Below, in pieces: positions 51,708 through 62,613 of a stretch of 64,000 nucleotides of DNA. This stretch comes from Salinicoccus sp. Bachu38. Lineage in GTDB: Bacteria; Bacillota; Bacilli; Staphylococcales; Salinicoccaceae. Numbering within the stretch: the first letter of the stretch is position 1; each line of letters opens with the position of its first letter. The translations under genes were made by a program, and so were the position numbers. Location of the stretch: positions 2,418,001-2,482,000 of the forward strand of contig NZ_CP138333.2 of the NCBI RefSeq assembly GCF_038561955.2, given 5' to 3'. Under the pieces are notes generated by a model, which was given only the letters and a program-made list of their open reading frames with translations, was not told the DNA's origin and did not search any database.

Positions 51708-53066
51708 ATGCTTTTTGATAAAAAGTTGCCCATGAAGGAACGTCTCAACTTCATCGTATATGCCATGAGCCGATTCATTCTGAGTGTCGGAAAATATGTC
51801 TACCTGTTTGCTGTGAGCTACTACATCATGTATGAAACGGGATCCGCACTCTACTTCTCCATCAACATGGCCATCAGCATTGTCGTAACTGTCATCCTGC
51901 TGCCATTTTCCGGAGTATTGAGTGATTTTGGAAATAAAAGGAAAATAATCATTACAGGAGAGCTCATGAACACCCTTGTCATTCTTGGCCTCTTCTTCTA
52001 CACAATGATCCATGACATCAATCTGATGGCCATCTATCTCGTCACATTCCTGACTTCCATGATTGAGCCATTTGTATCCAACGCGTTCCAGACTGCAATC
52101 ACCGAACTTTTCCATAAGGCCAGAATCCAGAAGGTGATGGGATATACTTCCGCAATCCTTTCCTCAACGGTCATCCTCGGCCCCATCCTTGGCGGTGCTC
52201 TGTTCGGTCTGTTGAGCTTCCCGCACATCATCATGCTTTTCCTCATCGCCTACATCATTTCCGCCTCCCTCGATTTTCTTCTGGATTTCAAGCTCTACTA
52301 CACCGAAGAGAATTATACAGAAAACATCCAGGAAGATGACGGGGTGAACAGGTTCAAGCGCGACATCAGCCAGGGTTTCATTTTCATCGCCAAAAACAAA
52401 GTATTCAAATCCCTCCTGCTCATTGCTGCCCTGATCAACTTCATGGCTGGGGTCATTACAATCTTCCCTGAGAAGATGATGATTCATGAACTGTCCTTCC
52501 AGCCCGAAACCGTCGGCATCGTCAACGCCATCGGGGGCATCGGCGTACTTGCCGGCGGAGTGGCGGTTGCCAGGATCAAGCGGCTTGATAATCCATTTCT
52601 GCTCATGAAAAGAGGATTGCTGGTATTTTCCGGACTGGTTGTCGTCTACCTGCTGCCACTGTACCTTGATGGGAGTATCGTCTCCCATATCCTGATTATC
52701 GGAGGCATCGGCGTCAGCGTTGCCATGGTGCTCCAGTTCATCAATATACCGATCAATCTCTTCATACAGCTCGTCACCCCCCAGCATATCAAAGGACGGG
52801 TATTTTCGACAATGAGCCTCTGTTCGATGAGCATCATGCCGGTCGGCGCCATCTTTTACGGGTTCCTCTATGATTTTGAACTCTACTGGATCATCAACAC
52901 CGTCAGTGCAATCCTGATGATCGCGGTGGTGCTCGTATTCTTCAACAGAAGACTCATCGCCAAGTCGAAAAGGATGTATGCCGCTGCCAAGGTGAAGACC
53001 GATGAGATGGACGATGGATCAGCAGATGAAGGACTTCATCCTGGAGCCGCCCCTCAAAGCATATAG
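51708..53066 (+). CDS. MFS transporter (MFS_3/macrolide-efflux-like)
   Basis: 452 residues with twelve predicted membrane segments. The SGVLSDFGNKRKIIITGE stretch near residue 65 is the loop-2/3 motif, and the N-terminal MKERLNFIVYAMSRFILSVGKYVYLFAVSYYI resembles macrolide-efflux/multidrug members. The C-terminal tail is hydrophilic. Likely an exporter whose expression is switched by the divergent TPR regulator; cargo unknown. RBS GGGGTGG. Confidence 0.88.
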   Translation: MLFDKKLPMKERLNFIVYAMSRFILSVGKYVYLFAVSYYIMYETGSALYFSINMAISIVVTVILLPFSGVLSDFGNKRKIIITGELMNTLVILGLFFYTMIHDINLMAIYLVTFLTSMIEPFVSNAFQTAITELFHKARIQKVMGYTSAILSSTVILGPILGGALFGLLSFPHIIMLFLIAYIISASLDFLLDFKLYYTEENYTENIQEDDGVNRFKRDISQGFIFIAKNKVFKSLLLIAALINFMAGVITIFPEKMMIHELSFQPETVGIVNAIGGIGVLAGGVAVARIKRLDNPFLLMKRGLLVFSGLVVVYLLPLYLDGSIVSHILIIGGIGVSVAMVLQFINIPINLFIQLVTPQHIKGRVFSTMSLCSMSIMPVGAIFYGFLYDFELYWIINTVSAILMIAVVLVFFNRRLIAKSKRMYAAAKVKTDEMDDGSADEGLHPGAAPQSI

Positions 53067-53074
53067 AAAATGAA

Positions 53075-53110
53075 AAATGCCCGCTTCCATATAAGGAAAC
53101 GGGCATTATT
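53075..53110 (+). terminator. Probable terminator of the MFS gene
   Basis: AATGCCCG-TTCC pairs with GGAA-CGGGCATT with single bulges, about 10 bases after the stop. The following tract ATTGATATTG is only moderately T-rich. Confidence 0.65.
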
Positions 53111-53129
53111 GATATTGATAATATGAGAC

Positions 53130-53212
53130 TAATTGTCATTCACTATTTTGTTCAGTGATGGTCGGGCCCCTAACTGTCACTCACCACTTTTCTCAGTGAC
53201 AGTTGGAAATTT
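53130..53212. repeat. Two-copy 41-bp repeat with hairpin potential
   Basis: Copies start at 53130 (TAATTGTCATTCAC...) and 53171 (TAACTGTCACTCAC...), again a 41-base period. In the second copy AACTGTCACT and AGTGACAGTT form a perfect 10-base inverted repeat around 13 bases; in the first the arms have decayed. Read on the other strand it begins CCAACT, like the units of the 21627 array. It fills the gap between the MFS gene and the HAD gene. Confidence 0.75.
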
Positions 53213-53221
53213 TCTCATATT

Positions 53222-54127
53222 CTATGATTCGGCTGACCCCCCGGCCTGGGCTTCCTGCTTCTCTTCAAGTGAAACAAGGGCCTCTTCGATGGCCAGGGCG
53301 ACACCGTCCTCGATGTTGGTGGCCGTCACCTTGTCTGCGATGCCTTTGACTTCCGAGGCTGCATTGCCCATGGCGACGGCTGTGCCGACGCGTTTGAGCA
53401 TGGAGATGTCGTTCAGGTTGTCCCCGACTGCCATGACATCCTTCATATCGATGTTCATGGTTTCTGCGATGTGGGCTAGGGCGATCCCTTTCTGCGCATT
53501 TTCATGGGTCAGCTCGATGTTGCCGGCCGATGATGACGATACGGCAAGATTGCCGATTTCATGCAGCTCATTCTTGGCGCGCACGAGCTTCGCCCTGCTC
53601 GATGATGAAGCAAGGAGCTTCAATACATTTTCGTCTTCACTCTCAAATATCGATCGATAGTCATCCGTCTCTATCAGTGTTCCGCGTTCGAGCCTTTCTT
53701 CCATGAAGTTCCTGATCCGCTCTTCACTCGCAAGGTGGCCCATCTGCCCTGCAAGATCCATGAAGACCTCTATGTCCCGCTCGACGCTTGATGTATATAT
53801 TGCGCGGTCTGTATAGATCTGATAGAAAATGTCCTCCGCACGGAATACATCTGCAACTTTATGGATCAGCTCTGTATTCAATGCATTGGTGGACAGGATC
53901 TCATGCGATTCATTGCGTACTTCGGCACCATTCAGGCAGATGTATGGCAAAGGTGTTTCCAGCTCCCTGATGATGCCATGTGCTTCATAGAATGCACGTC
54001 CTGTGGCTACAATGACCTGTACACCGCGTTCCATCGCCTTATTGATCGCCTCCATGTTTCGGCGACTGATATCGTGATTGGGACCAAGCAGGGTCCCATC
54101 CATATCCAATGCGATTAGTTTGACCAT
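53222..54127 (-). CDS. Cof-type HAD-IIB hydrolase
   Basis: 301-residue HAD phosphatase with the nucleophile motif LIALDMDGTLL at residues 4-14, motif II VIVATGRA near residue 38, the conserved Lys/GDN region VMAVGDNLNDISMLK near 235 and a C2-type cap. Members dephosphorylate sugar phosphates or flavin/pyridoxal phosphates; substrate unresolved. Its downstream position in the tadA-HAD neighbourhood resembles that of Staphylococcus. The ribosome site (GAGGGAG) is unusually far from the ATG. Confidence 0.9.
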   Translation of the reverse strand: MVKLIALDMDGTLLGPNHDISRRNMEAINKAMERGVQVIVATGRAFYEAHGIIRELETPLPYICLNGAEVRNESHEILSTNALNTELIHKVADVFRAEDIFYQIYTDRAIYTSSVERDIEVFMDLAGQMGHLASEERIRNFMEERLERGTLIETDDYRSIFESEDENVLKLLASSSSRAKLVRAKNELHEIGNLAVSSSSAGNIELTHENAQKGIALAHIAETMNIDMKDVMAVGDNLNDISMLKRVGTAVAMGNAASEVKGIADKVTATNIEDGVALAIEEALVSLEEKQEAQAGGSAES

Positions 54128-54190
54128 AGGCGTTCCAAAACTCCCTCTATTATTTTTAACTTCATTTTATCAGAAAATTAAATCATCTGG

Positions 54191-55358
<1,168 letters not shown>

Positions 55359-55377
55359 TTTGCCTCCCAGTTAGAAA

Positions 55378-55402
55378 AATAAGAAGGCAAAGTGCCTTCT
55401 TA
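55378..55402 (-). terminator. Intrinsic terminator of kbl-tdh
   Basis: TAAGAAGGCA and TGCCTTCTTA form a perfect 10-base stem around three bases; on the minus strand the T-rich side is ATTTTTC. Confidence 0.8.
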
Positions 55403-56344
55403 CTACTTATTTCGTATCGCTTCCAGCATGACTTCAGTCATCTTTTCAAGATCGTACTGGGGATTGAATCCCCACTGGCGCTTTGCTTCTGTAGAATCTA
55501 TCGCATTCGGCCAGCTTTCTGCAATCCCCTGGCGTACAGGGTCCACCTCGTAGTCCAGCTCGAAGTCGGGAATGTGCTTCCTGATTTCATTTGCGACCAT
55601 TTCCGGGTTGATGCTCATGGCACTGACGTTGAATGCATTGCGGTCAGTCAGCTGTCCGGGATCCGCTTCCATCAATTTGATGATCGCATCGATCGCATCG
55701 TCCATATACATCATATCCATGTTCGTGCTCTTGCCGATGAATGATGTATACCTGCCACTTCTGAGCGCTTCAAAATAAATTTCCACGGCATAGTCCGTCG
55801 TACCGCCGCCCGGCTCCTTGACATGGGATACGAGGCCCGGAAACCGTACGCCCCTCGTATCCACGCCGAACTTCTCGAAGTAGTAGTCGCACAGCAGCTC
55901 ACCTGCAACCTTGTTCACCCCGTACATGGTCGTCGGCCGCTGGATTGTGACCTGCGGTGTATTTTCCTTCGGTGTCGAAGGGCCGAAGGCCCCGATCGAA
56001 CTCGGCGTGAAGAATTTCAAATTGAAATCCCGCGCCGTCTCCAGCGCATTCATCAGACCGCCCATATTGATCTCCCACGCAAACTGGGGATTCTTTTCAG
56101 CAGTCGCACTCAAAAGCGCCGCCATATGCATGATCGTATCCGGCTTGAATTCGGAAACCAGTTCCTTCATCCTGTCCATTTCCCTGACATCCAGGATCTC
56201 GAATGGTCTGCCCTTCAAATTCTCATCCTCAGGCGCCTTTATATCTGTTGGCAATACATTTTCTTCCCCATACTTTTCCCTTAGTTTCAGGGTGAGCTCC
56301 GTGCCGATCTGGCCGAGCGCACCCGTTATAATAATTCGTTCCAT
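55403..56344 (-). CDS. tdh: L-threonine 3-dehydrogenase, epimerase-like SDR type
   Basis: 313-residue extended SDR with GALGQIG at residues 8-14 and the catalytic Tyr-Lys in [12 protein letters not shown] near residue 140. The [28 protein letters not shown] run is typical of this threonine dehydrogenase group, which oxidises L-threonine to 2-amino-3-oxobutyrate. It lies 16 bases after kbl, whose product cleaves that intermediate, so the pair makes glycine and acetyl-CoA from threonine. Confidence 0.9.
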   Translation of the reverse strand: MERIIITGALGQIGTELTLKLREKYGEENVLPTDIKAPEDENLKGRPFEILDVREMDRMKELVSEFKPDTIMHMAALLSATAEKNPQFAWEINMGGLMNALETARDFNLKFFTPSSIGAFGPSTPKENTPQVTIQRPTTMYGVNKVAGELLCDYYFEKFGVDTRGVRFPGLVSHVKEPGGGTTDYAVEIYFEALRSGRYTSFIGKSTNMDMMYMDDAIDAIIKLMEADPGQLTDRNAFNVSAMSINPEMVANEIRKHIPDFELDYEVDPVRQGIAESWPNAIDSTEAKRQWGFNPQYDLEKMTEVMLEAIRNK

Positions 56345-56360
56345 TGCTGTACTCCTTAAT

Positions 56361-57551
56361 TTATGAGATTACATCCAGTTCCTTGCCGATCTTTTCGTAG
56401 ACTTCAAGCGCCTCATCCAGCATCTCTTTCGTATGTGCTGCTGTCGGCATGTTCCTTACCCGGCCGGCACCTTTCGGAACCGTCGGGAAGACGATGGATT
56501 TTGCATATACGCCCTCTTCCATCAGGCGCTTTGAAAACTCCTGTGTCGTCTTCTCGTCCCCGATGATGCAAGGCGTGATCGGCGTTTCTGAATTGCCGAT
56601 ATCGAAGCCGAGCTTCCTCAGCCCCGCTTTCAAGTAATCGCCATTCTCCCATACTTTGTCATGCAGCTCGGTGGAAGCCATCAGCATGCGCACCGCTTCG
56701 GTGATTGCGCGTGTATCCCCCGGAGTCAGTGATGTGGAGAACAGGAATGGACGCGCCGCCACTTTCAGGTAGTCGATCAGATCCTGGCTGCCCGCGACAT
56801 ATCCACCGACGACGCCAATCGCTTTGGACAGTGTACCCATCTGGATATCGACATCCTTTTCAAGGCCGAAGTGCTTCACTGTGCCTGCCCCTTTGCCCAT
56901 GACACCTGAACCATGTGCGTCATCGACATATGTGATCAGGTCGAATTCCTTTGCGATATCGACAATCTCAGGCAGCAGTGCAACATCCCCATCCATGGAG
57001 AAGACACCGTCCGTGATGTACATGACTTTCCTGTATTGGCCGGACTCCACCGCTTCCTTCGCCTTCTTGCGGAGGTCCTCCATATCAGAGTGGTTTACGC
57101 GGATGATCTTCGCACGGGACAGGCGGCATCCATCGATGATGGAGGCATGGTTCAGCTCATCCGAGAGGATCGCATCCTCCTTGCCCATCACTGCCTGGAT
57201 GGCAGCCATGTTGCAGTTGAAGCCGGATTGGAATGCTACTGCTGCTTCTGTCCCCTTGAATTCAGCCAGCGTATCCTCCAATTCCACATGCAGGTCGAGC
57301 GTCCCGTTGATTGTACGTACGGCGCCTGCCCCCACCCCATGGGAGTCGATCGCTTCCTTCGCCACCTTCTTCAGTGTCTCGTCCGTCGCCAGACCCAGGT
57401 AGTTGTTGGAAGACAGGTTGATCAATTTTTTCCCTTCAATCGTAATTTCGGGGCCATTGGCGCCCTCTACGACATTGATCTCATTATAAAGTCCGTTTTC
57501 CTTCAATTCTTGCAGATTCGATGCAAGATATTCGTCCAAAATTTTAGACAT
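56361..57551 (-). CDS. kbl: Glycine C-acetyltransferase (2-amino-3-ketobutyrate CoA ligase)
   Basis: 396-residue PLP enzyme of the alpha-oxoamine synthase family. [12 protein letters not shown] lies near residue 45, the cofactor-binding [12 protein letters not shown] near 205 and the PLP lysine in [14 protein letters not shown] near 240. The start is ATG 57551 behind AGGAGGAG rather than the longer frame to 57575. With the adjacent tdh gene it completes threonine breakdown to glycine. It is divergent from the M20 gene cluster. Confidence 0.93.
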   Translation of the reverse strand: MSKILDEYLASNLQELKENGLYNEINVVEGANGPEITIEGKKLINLSSNNYLGLATDETLKKVAKEAIDSHGVGAGAVRTINGTLDLHVELEDTLAEFKGTEAAVAFQSGFNCNMAAIQAVMGKEDAILSDELNHASIIDGCRLSRAKIIRVNHSDMEDLRKKAKEAVESGQYRKVMYITDGVFSMDGDVALLPEIVDIAKEFDLITYVDDAHGSGVMGKGAGTVKHFGLEKDVDIQMGTLSKAIGVVGGYVAGSQDLIDYLKVAARPFLFSTSLTPGDTRAITEAVRMLMASTELHDKVWENGDYLKAGLRKLGFDIGNSETPITPCIIGDEKTTQEFSKRLMEEGVYAKSIVFPTVPKGAGRVRNMPTAAHTKEMLDEALEVYEKIGKELDVIS

Positions 57552-57687
57552 TGTCAATCTCCTCCTCTTTCCCATATCATATCACAAGTCGAACTTCACT
57601 TAGAATTGAAAACATGGGGTTTATTATGTTTATAAAAGTGCGAAAATTTGATAAAATTGTGTAATATAATTTATGGAGGCGAATCAT

Positions 57688-58866
57688 ATGACGATAGACG
57701 AAATTGCAAAGACCCTACTTCCCGACATGGTTGAAAATAGACGATATATGCACATGCATCCTGAAGTTTCATTTCACGAGCAGGAGACCTATGGATACAT
57801 ATTGGAACGCCTGAAACGCTATTCCGGCATCACCATCCGGGAAGGGGTCGGCGGCGGCGGTCTGCTCGCTACAATCGGCAGCGCTCCCCACCCCCACATC
57901 GCCATCCGTGCAGACTTTGATGCACTGCCGATCCAGGATGAGAAGGATGTGCCATACAAATCGACGGTCGATGGGGTGATGCACGCCTGCGGACATGATG
58001 CCCACACGAGTACACTCCTTGCGTTGCTGGAACTTGTACACAGGAACCGCGATCACCTCAAAGGCAGTGTCTCATTCATCTTCCAGTTTGCCGAAGAGGT
58101 ACAGCCCGGCGGTGCGATTTCCATGGTGGAAGACGGTGTGCTTGATGGCATCGACAAGGTCTATGGCCAGCACTACTGGAGCCAGTATCCCACGCACCAG
58201 ATCAAGACGAAACCCGGACCTGTCATCTCGAGTCCCGACATGTTCACGATCCGTATACAGGGCAAGGGCGGGCACGCTGCCCAGCCCCACAATTCAGTCG
58301 ACCCGGTCGTGATTGCCGCGGAACTCATAACAAACCTGCAGACTGCCGTATCCAGACAGGTCTCACCGCTTGATAATGCGGTCGTCACTGTAGGCAAAGT
58401 GCGTGCCGGCGATGCTTTCAACGTCATACCGGATTCTGCAGAGCTTGTAGGGACGGTACGGACATTCGAACATGCCGTAAAGGAGAAGATCAGGGACATC
58501 TTCCATGAGGAAGCCCGCCTCACCGCCGAAAAACGTGGAGCCACAGCAGAAGTGGACTATAGCTTCGGCTATCCTGCAGTCGTCAACCACGAGTCGGAAG
58601 CCGCAATAATCCAACAGGCGGCCGAAGAGATCGGCCTCGACTTCGAGGCGGCGAAGCCACTGATGATCGGCGAGGATTTCTCCTACTACATCAATGAACG
58701 CCCTGGCGCCTTCTTCTTCACCGGCTCGGGAAACCCGGAGAAACTGAGCGACTATGTGCACCATCATCCGAAGTTCGACATGGACGAAGAGGCCATGGAA
58801 AGTGGTCTTTCCATGTTCATGAAAATACTTGAGATCGAGCAGGTGATCGAATGGAAACAGAAATGA
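57688..58866 (+). CDS. M20-family amidohydrolase, first of three
   Basis: 392-residue zinc amidohydrolase (hippurate/N-acyl-amino-acid hydrolase group). Metal motifs: MHACGHDAHTST near residue 95, FAEEVQPGGA near 132 and IGEDFSYYINERPG near 335, plus a lid/dimer domain GKGGHAAQPHNSVDPVV near 195. ATG 57688 is preceded by GGAGGCG; the ATG at 57673 contains that ribosome site. Such enzymes deacylate N-acyl amino acids; specificity unknown. Overlaps the next paralogue. Confidence 0.9.
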   Translation: MTIDEIAKTLLPDMVENRRYMHMHPEVSFHEQETYGYILERLKRYSGITIREGVGGGGLLATIGSAPHPHIAIRADFDALPIQDEKDVPYKSTVDGVMHACGHDAHTSTLLALLELVHRNRDHLKGSVSFIFQFAEEVQPGGAISMVEDGVLDGIDKVYGQHYWSQYPTHQIKTKPGPVISSPDMFTIRIQGKGGHAAQPHNSVDPVVIAAELITNLQTAVSRQVSPLDNAVVTVGKVRAGDAFNVIPDSAELVGTVRTFEHAVKEKIRDIFHEEARLTAEKRGATAEVDYSFGYPAVVNHESEAAIIQQAAEEIGLDFEAAKPLMIGEDFSYYINERPGAFFFTGSGNPEKLSDYVHHHPKFDMDEEAMESGLSMFMKILEIEQVIEWKQK

Positions 58867-60041
58867 TAGAGCGTCTGACGCACACCCACTACAATGAAAT
58901 GGTGCGTCTGCGCCGGCATTTTCATATGTATCCTGAACTTTCATTCCATGAGGTTCAGACGCCTGCATATATTGCCGAATATCTCCGGGAGCTTGGCCTG
59001 GATGTCCAGGAAGGCGTCGGGGGCCGCGGTGTTGTCGGCAGGCTGGTCATCGACCCCACCCTGCCCACCGTGGCACTGCGTGCCGATTTCGATGCATTGC
59101 CCATCCATGACCAGAAGGATGTCCCATACAAGTCCACTGTTCCCGGGGTCATGCATGCGTGTGGACACGATGCCCACACCTCTGTGCTGCTCACTGTGGC
59201 ACGGATCCTCTCAGAAAATAAAGATCAGCTGAAAGGAAACGTGGTCTTCATCCACCAGCATGCGGAAGAGGTGGATCCCGGCGGCGCCATACAGATGATT
59301 GCTGACGGCTGCCTGGAGGACGTCGATGTCATTTTCGGCCAGCATGTCACGAGCAGCCTCGATGTCGGCACCATCGGCTACAAGTATGGTACGGCAACGG
59401 GCATGCCGGATGATTTCACCATAAAAATATATGGGCGCGGGGGGCATGCCTCAAAACCGCATGCTGCCATCGATCCCGTGGCGGCGGCCATCACCTTCTG
59501 CAATCAGCTGCAGTACGTCGTCACCCGAAAATCGAAACCGATGGAACCGGTCGTCCTGTCCATCACGATGTTCAACGGCGGCCATCAGCATAACATCATC
59601 CCGGATGAGGTCGAGGTCGGAGGGACTATCCGCACCTTCAATGCCGAGGCACAGAATGTCATGATCACCGAGCTGAAGAAGTGTCTGGAAGGGCTTGTCA
59701 CCACTACCGGCATATCGTATGATCTCGATTACATGAAGGGCTATCCGCCTGTGGTGAATACGACTGACGAGACGGACCTTGTGCTGGCGGCGGCAAAGCA
59801 GATCTCCACCGTGAAGGAGGTCCAGGAGCTGGAACCCGACCTTGGAGGCGAGGATTTTTCCTATTATCTGCAGCGGGTGCCGGGCACATTCTACTATACG
59901 GGGACACGGAACCCCAATTTCAAAGCGGACTATCCCCACCATCATGGCAAATTCGACATTGATGAAAAGGGCCTGACGAATGCAGTATCCGTCATGCTGA
60001 AGTCCGTATTCAATTATCTGGAAAAGGAGTCTTTTGAATGA
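58851..60041 (+). CDS. M20-family amidohydrolase, second of three
   Basis: 396-residue paralogue of the previous gene: MHACGHDAHTSV near residue 100, QHAEEVDPGGA, GRGGHASKPHAAIDPVA near 200 and GGEDFSYYLQRVPG near 340. The start is either ATG 58851 (AGGTG 6 bases upstream) or ATG 58863, which overlaps the previous stop as ATGA. Located in the middle of a three-gene overlapping operon. Confidence 0.9.
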   Translation: METEMIERLTHTHYNEMVRLRRHFHMYPELSFHEVQTPAYIAEYLRELGLDVQEGVGGRGVVGRLVIDPTLPTVALRADFDALPIHDQKDVPYKSTVPGVMHACGHDAHTSVLLTVARILSENKDQLKGNVVFIHQHAEEVDPGGAIQMIADGCLEDVDVIFGQHVTSSLDVGTIGYKYGTATGMPDDFTIKIYGRGGHASKPHAAIDPVAAAITFCNQLQYVVTRKSKPMEPVVLSITMFNGGHQHNIIPDEVEVGGTIRTFNAEAQNVMITELKKCLEGLVTTTGISYDLDYMKGYPPVVNTTDETDLVLAAAKQISTVKEVQELEPDLGGEDFSYYLQRVPGTFYYTGTRNPNFKADYPHHHGKFDIDEKGLTNAVSVMLKSVFNYLEKESFE

Positions 60042-61210
60042 TGGATCTGACCAACGAAATAGAAAAGCATTATGAGGATATGGTGGCCATACGCCGCCAT
60101 ATGCACATGCATCCTGAAGTATCATTTGAAGAGGAGAATACGAAGCGGTATATATATGAACAGATCAGGGACCTCGGTTTTGATGTCCGTCAGGATGTCG
60201 GCGGCAATGGTATTGTCGCACGTCTCCATGTAAACGACGACTACGAGACGGTTGGTTTACGCGCCGACTTCGATGCCCTGCCGATTCAGGATGAGAAGGA
60301 TGTCCCCTACGCATCGACCGCCTCCGGTGTGATGCATGCATGTGGCCATGACGCCCATACAGCAATGCTGATTACATCGGCACGCATACTTGCAGCGCAC
60401 AGGGAGGAACTGCCGGTCAATGTCGTGTTCATCCACCAGCATGCGGAGGAACTGTTGCCGGGAGGCGCAAAAGCCATGGTCGAGGACGGCGCCCTTGAAG
60501 GTGTGGATTATGTATTCGGCACCCATGTTTCCAGCCTCTACCCCGTCGGCACCCTGTCATATACCTACGACTATGCATTCGCAAGCGCCGATGCATTCTC
60601 CATCGAAATCGAAGGGCGTGGCGGGCACGGTGCGGAACCCCATGAAGCGATCGATCCGGTCGTTGCGGCTGCCTCCCTCATCCAGCAGATGCAGACCATC
60701 GTCTCAAGGACAGTCGATCCGTTGAAGTCCGCCGTCGTCACCGTGGCGACTTTCAATGGCGGCTCTTCATTCAATGTCATTCCAAACACTACTGAAGTCA
60801 GCGGTACAGTCAGAACTTTTGAGAAGGAAGTCAAAGAAGGTGTCCAGGAGCGCATCGAAGGCATCGTCCGTGGAGTGGAATCGAGCTTCGATGTCAAATG
60901 CAACCTCAACTACACCGAGGGCTATCCTGCACTGCTCAATGACAACGAGAAGCTTGATCACACATTGGATGCATTGAAGGATGCCAGCTATGTAAAGTCA
61001 TGTGAAGAAAATCCACCATCCATGGGAGGAGAGGATTTTTCCTACTTCCTGCAGAACAGGCCCGGATGCTACTTCTACACGGGTGTACGGAACAGTGAAA
61101 TCGGCGCGGATCAGCCGCATCATCATCCCCTGTTCGACATTGACGAACGCGGCATGAAAGCCGGAGTGGAATCTCTCGTAAAAATAGTGCTTGGCTTTGG
61201 AAAAAAGTAG
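60038..61210 (+). CDS. M20-family amidohydrolase, third of three
   Basis: 390 residues with MHACGHDAHTAM near residue 97, QHAEELLPGGA near 134, GRGGHGAEPHEAIDPVV near 197 and GGEDFSYFLQNRPG near 335. ATG 60038 overlaps the second gene's stop (ATGA) and has AAAAGGAG upstream. All three copies keep their metal ligands, so all should be active; divergence in the lid regions suggests different substrates. A strong terminator follows. Confidence 0.9.
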   Translation: MMDLTNEIEKHYEDMVAIRRHMHMHPEVSFEEENTKRYIYEQIRDLGFDVRQDVGGNGIVARLHVNDDYETVGLRADFDALPIQDEKDVPYASTASGVMHACGHDAHTAMLITSARILAAHREELPVNVVFIHQHAEELLPGGAKAMVEDGALEGVDYVFGTHVSSLYPVGTLSYTYDYAFASADAFSIEIEGRGGHGAEPHEAIDPVVAAASLIQQMQTIVSRTVDPLKSAVVTVATFNGGSSFNVIPNTTEVSGTVRTFEKEVKEGVQERIEGIVRGVESSFDVKCNLNYTEGYPALLNDNEKLDHTLDALKDASYVKSCEENPPSMGGEDFSYFLQNRPGCYFYTGVRNSEIGADQPHHHPLFDIDERGMKAGVESLVKIVLGFGKK

Positions 61211-61247
61211 AATAAAGGCGGCCTCCAATGGAGGCCGCCTTTATTCA
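61211..61247. terminator. Bidirectional intrinsic terminator of the M20 operon
   Basis: AATAAAGGCGGCCTCC and GGAGGCCGCCTTTATT form a perfect 16-base stem around AAT, immediately after the last M20 stop. Confidence 0.93.
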
Positions 61248-61251
61248 TAAT

Positions 61252-61283
61252 ATAAAAAAAGAGCCGGAAAATCCGGCTCTTTC
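61252..61283 (-). terminator. Intrinsic terminator of tuf
   Basis: Minus-strand GAGCCGGA and TCCGGCTC around three bases, flanked by AAAG/CTTT and a run of seven T. It lies 17 bases after the tuf stop. Confidence 0.9.
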
Positions 61284-61299
61284 ATCCAATAGGATTGGA

Positions 61300-62487
61300 T
61301 TATTTCAGGATGTCAGTTACAACGCCTGATCCAACAGTACGTCCACCTTCACGGATGGAGAAACGTGTACCGTCTTCGATAGCGATTGGAGAAATGAGTT
61401 GAACTGTCATTTCAACGTTGTCGCCAGGCATAACCATTTCAGTACCTTCAGGAAGATTGACTACACCAGTTACGTCCGTAGTACGGAAGTAGAACTGTGG
61501 GCGGTAGTTGTTGAAGAATGGAGTGTGACGTCCACCTTCTTCTTTTGAAAGAACATAAACTTCTGCTTTGAATTCTGTGTGTGGAGTGATGGATCCAGGC
61601 GCAGCAAGTACTTGGCCACGTTGGATGTCTTCACGTGCTACACCACGGAGAAGCGCGCCGATGTTGTCGCCTGCTTCAGCATAGTCAAGAAGCTTACGGA
61701 ACATCTCAACACCTGTAACAGTTGTTTTAGTGGATTCTTCAGCAAGACCGATGATTTCAACTTCAGCACCGACTTTGATCTGTCCACGGTCAACACGACC
61801 AGTTGCAACTGTACCACGGCCAGTGATGGAGAATACGTCCTCTACTGGCATCATGAATGGCTTGTCAGAGTCACGCTCTGGAGTTGGGATATAGTCATCC
61901 ACAGCTTGCATCAGTTCAAGAATTTTATCTTCATACGCTTCGTCGCCTTCAAGTGCTTTGAGGGCAGAACCAGCGATTACAGGGATGTCGTCGCCAGGGA
62001 AATCGTACTCGGAAAGAAGTTCACGTACTTCCATTTCTACGAGTTCAAGAAGTTCTTCGTCGTCTACCATGTCAACTTTGTTGAGGAATACAACAAGCGC
62101 AGGTACGCCAACGTTTTTAGAGAGCAGGATGTGCTCACGAGTTTGTGGCATTGGACCGTCTGCTGCAGAAACAACGAGGATACCGCCGTCCATTTGAGCT
62201 GCACCAGTGATCATGTTTTTAACGTAGTCAGCGTGTCCTGGGCAGTCAACGTGCGCATAGTGACGCTTTTCAGTTTCATACTCGATGTGGGAAGTGTTGA
62301 TTGTGATTCCACGTTCTTTTTCTTCTGGTGCGTTGTCGATCATGTCATAGCTCTGAGCTTCACCTGGACCTCTTTTAGCAAGAACAGTCGCGATAGCAGC
62401 TGTCAGAGTAGTTTTACCATGGTCAACGTGACCAATTGTACCAATATTGGCATGTGTTTTGGAACGGTCGAATTTTTCTTTTGCCAT
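61300..62487 (-). CDS. tuf: Elongation factor Tu
   Basis: 395-residue GTPase delivering aminoacyl-tRNA to the ribosome. G1 GHVDHGKTT near residue 18, G3 DCPGH near 81, G4 NKVD near 136, and domain II/III to the final [11 protein letters not shown]. Codon choice is more biased than in its neighbours, as expected for a very highly expressed gene. RBS GGAGAGG. It follows fusA by 126 bases. Confidence 0.99.
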   Translation of the reverse strand: MAKEKFDRSKTHANIGTIGHVDHGKTTLTAAIATVLAKRGPGEAQSYDMIDNAPEEKERGITINTSHIEYETEKRHYAHVDCPGHADYVKNMITGAAQMDGGILVVSAADGPMPQTREHILLSKNVGVPALVVFLNKVDMVDDEELLELVEMEVRELLSEYDFPGDDIPVIAGSALKALEGDEAYEDKILELMQAVDDYIPTPERDSDKPFMMPVEDVFSITGRGTVATGRVDRGQIKVGAEVEIIGLAEESTKTTVTGVEMFRKLLDYAEAGDNIGALLRGVAREDIQRGQVLAAPGSITPHTEFKAEVYVLSKEEGGRHTPFFNNYRPQFYFRTTDVTGVVNLPEGTEMVMPGDNVEMTVQLISPIAIEDGTRFSIREGGRTVGSGVVTDILK

Positions 62488-62613
62488 TTCGTATACCTCT
62501 CCTTAAATAAAGTAATTGTTTGGTTTATATTGAGACTCGGAGCGGGACGCACCCGCCCGAGGTGTTTCTAAATCACTTATAAATGATTCAAGCGTAAAAA
62601 TCAAGCGCCCTGA

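Noticed and set aside
61579-62571. 330-codon ORF on the plus strand
   Set aside because: Antisense shadow of tuf, caused by strong codon bias in that gene.
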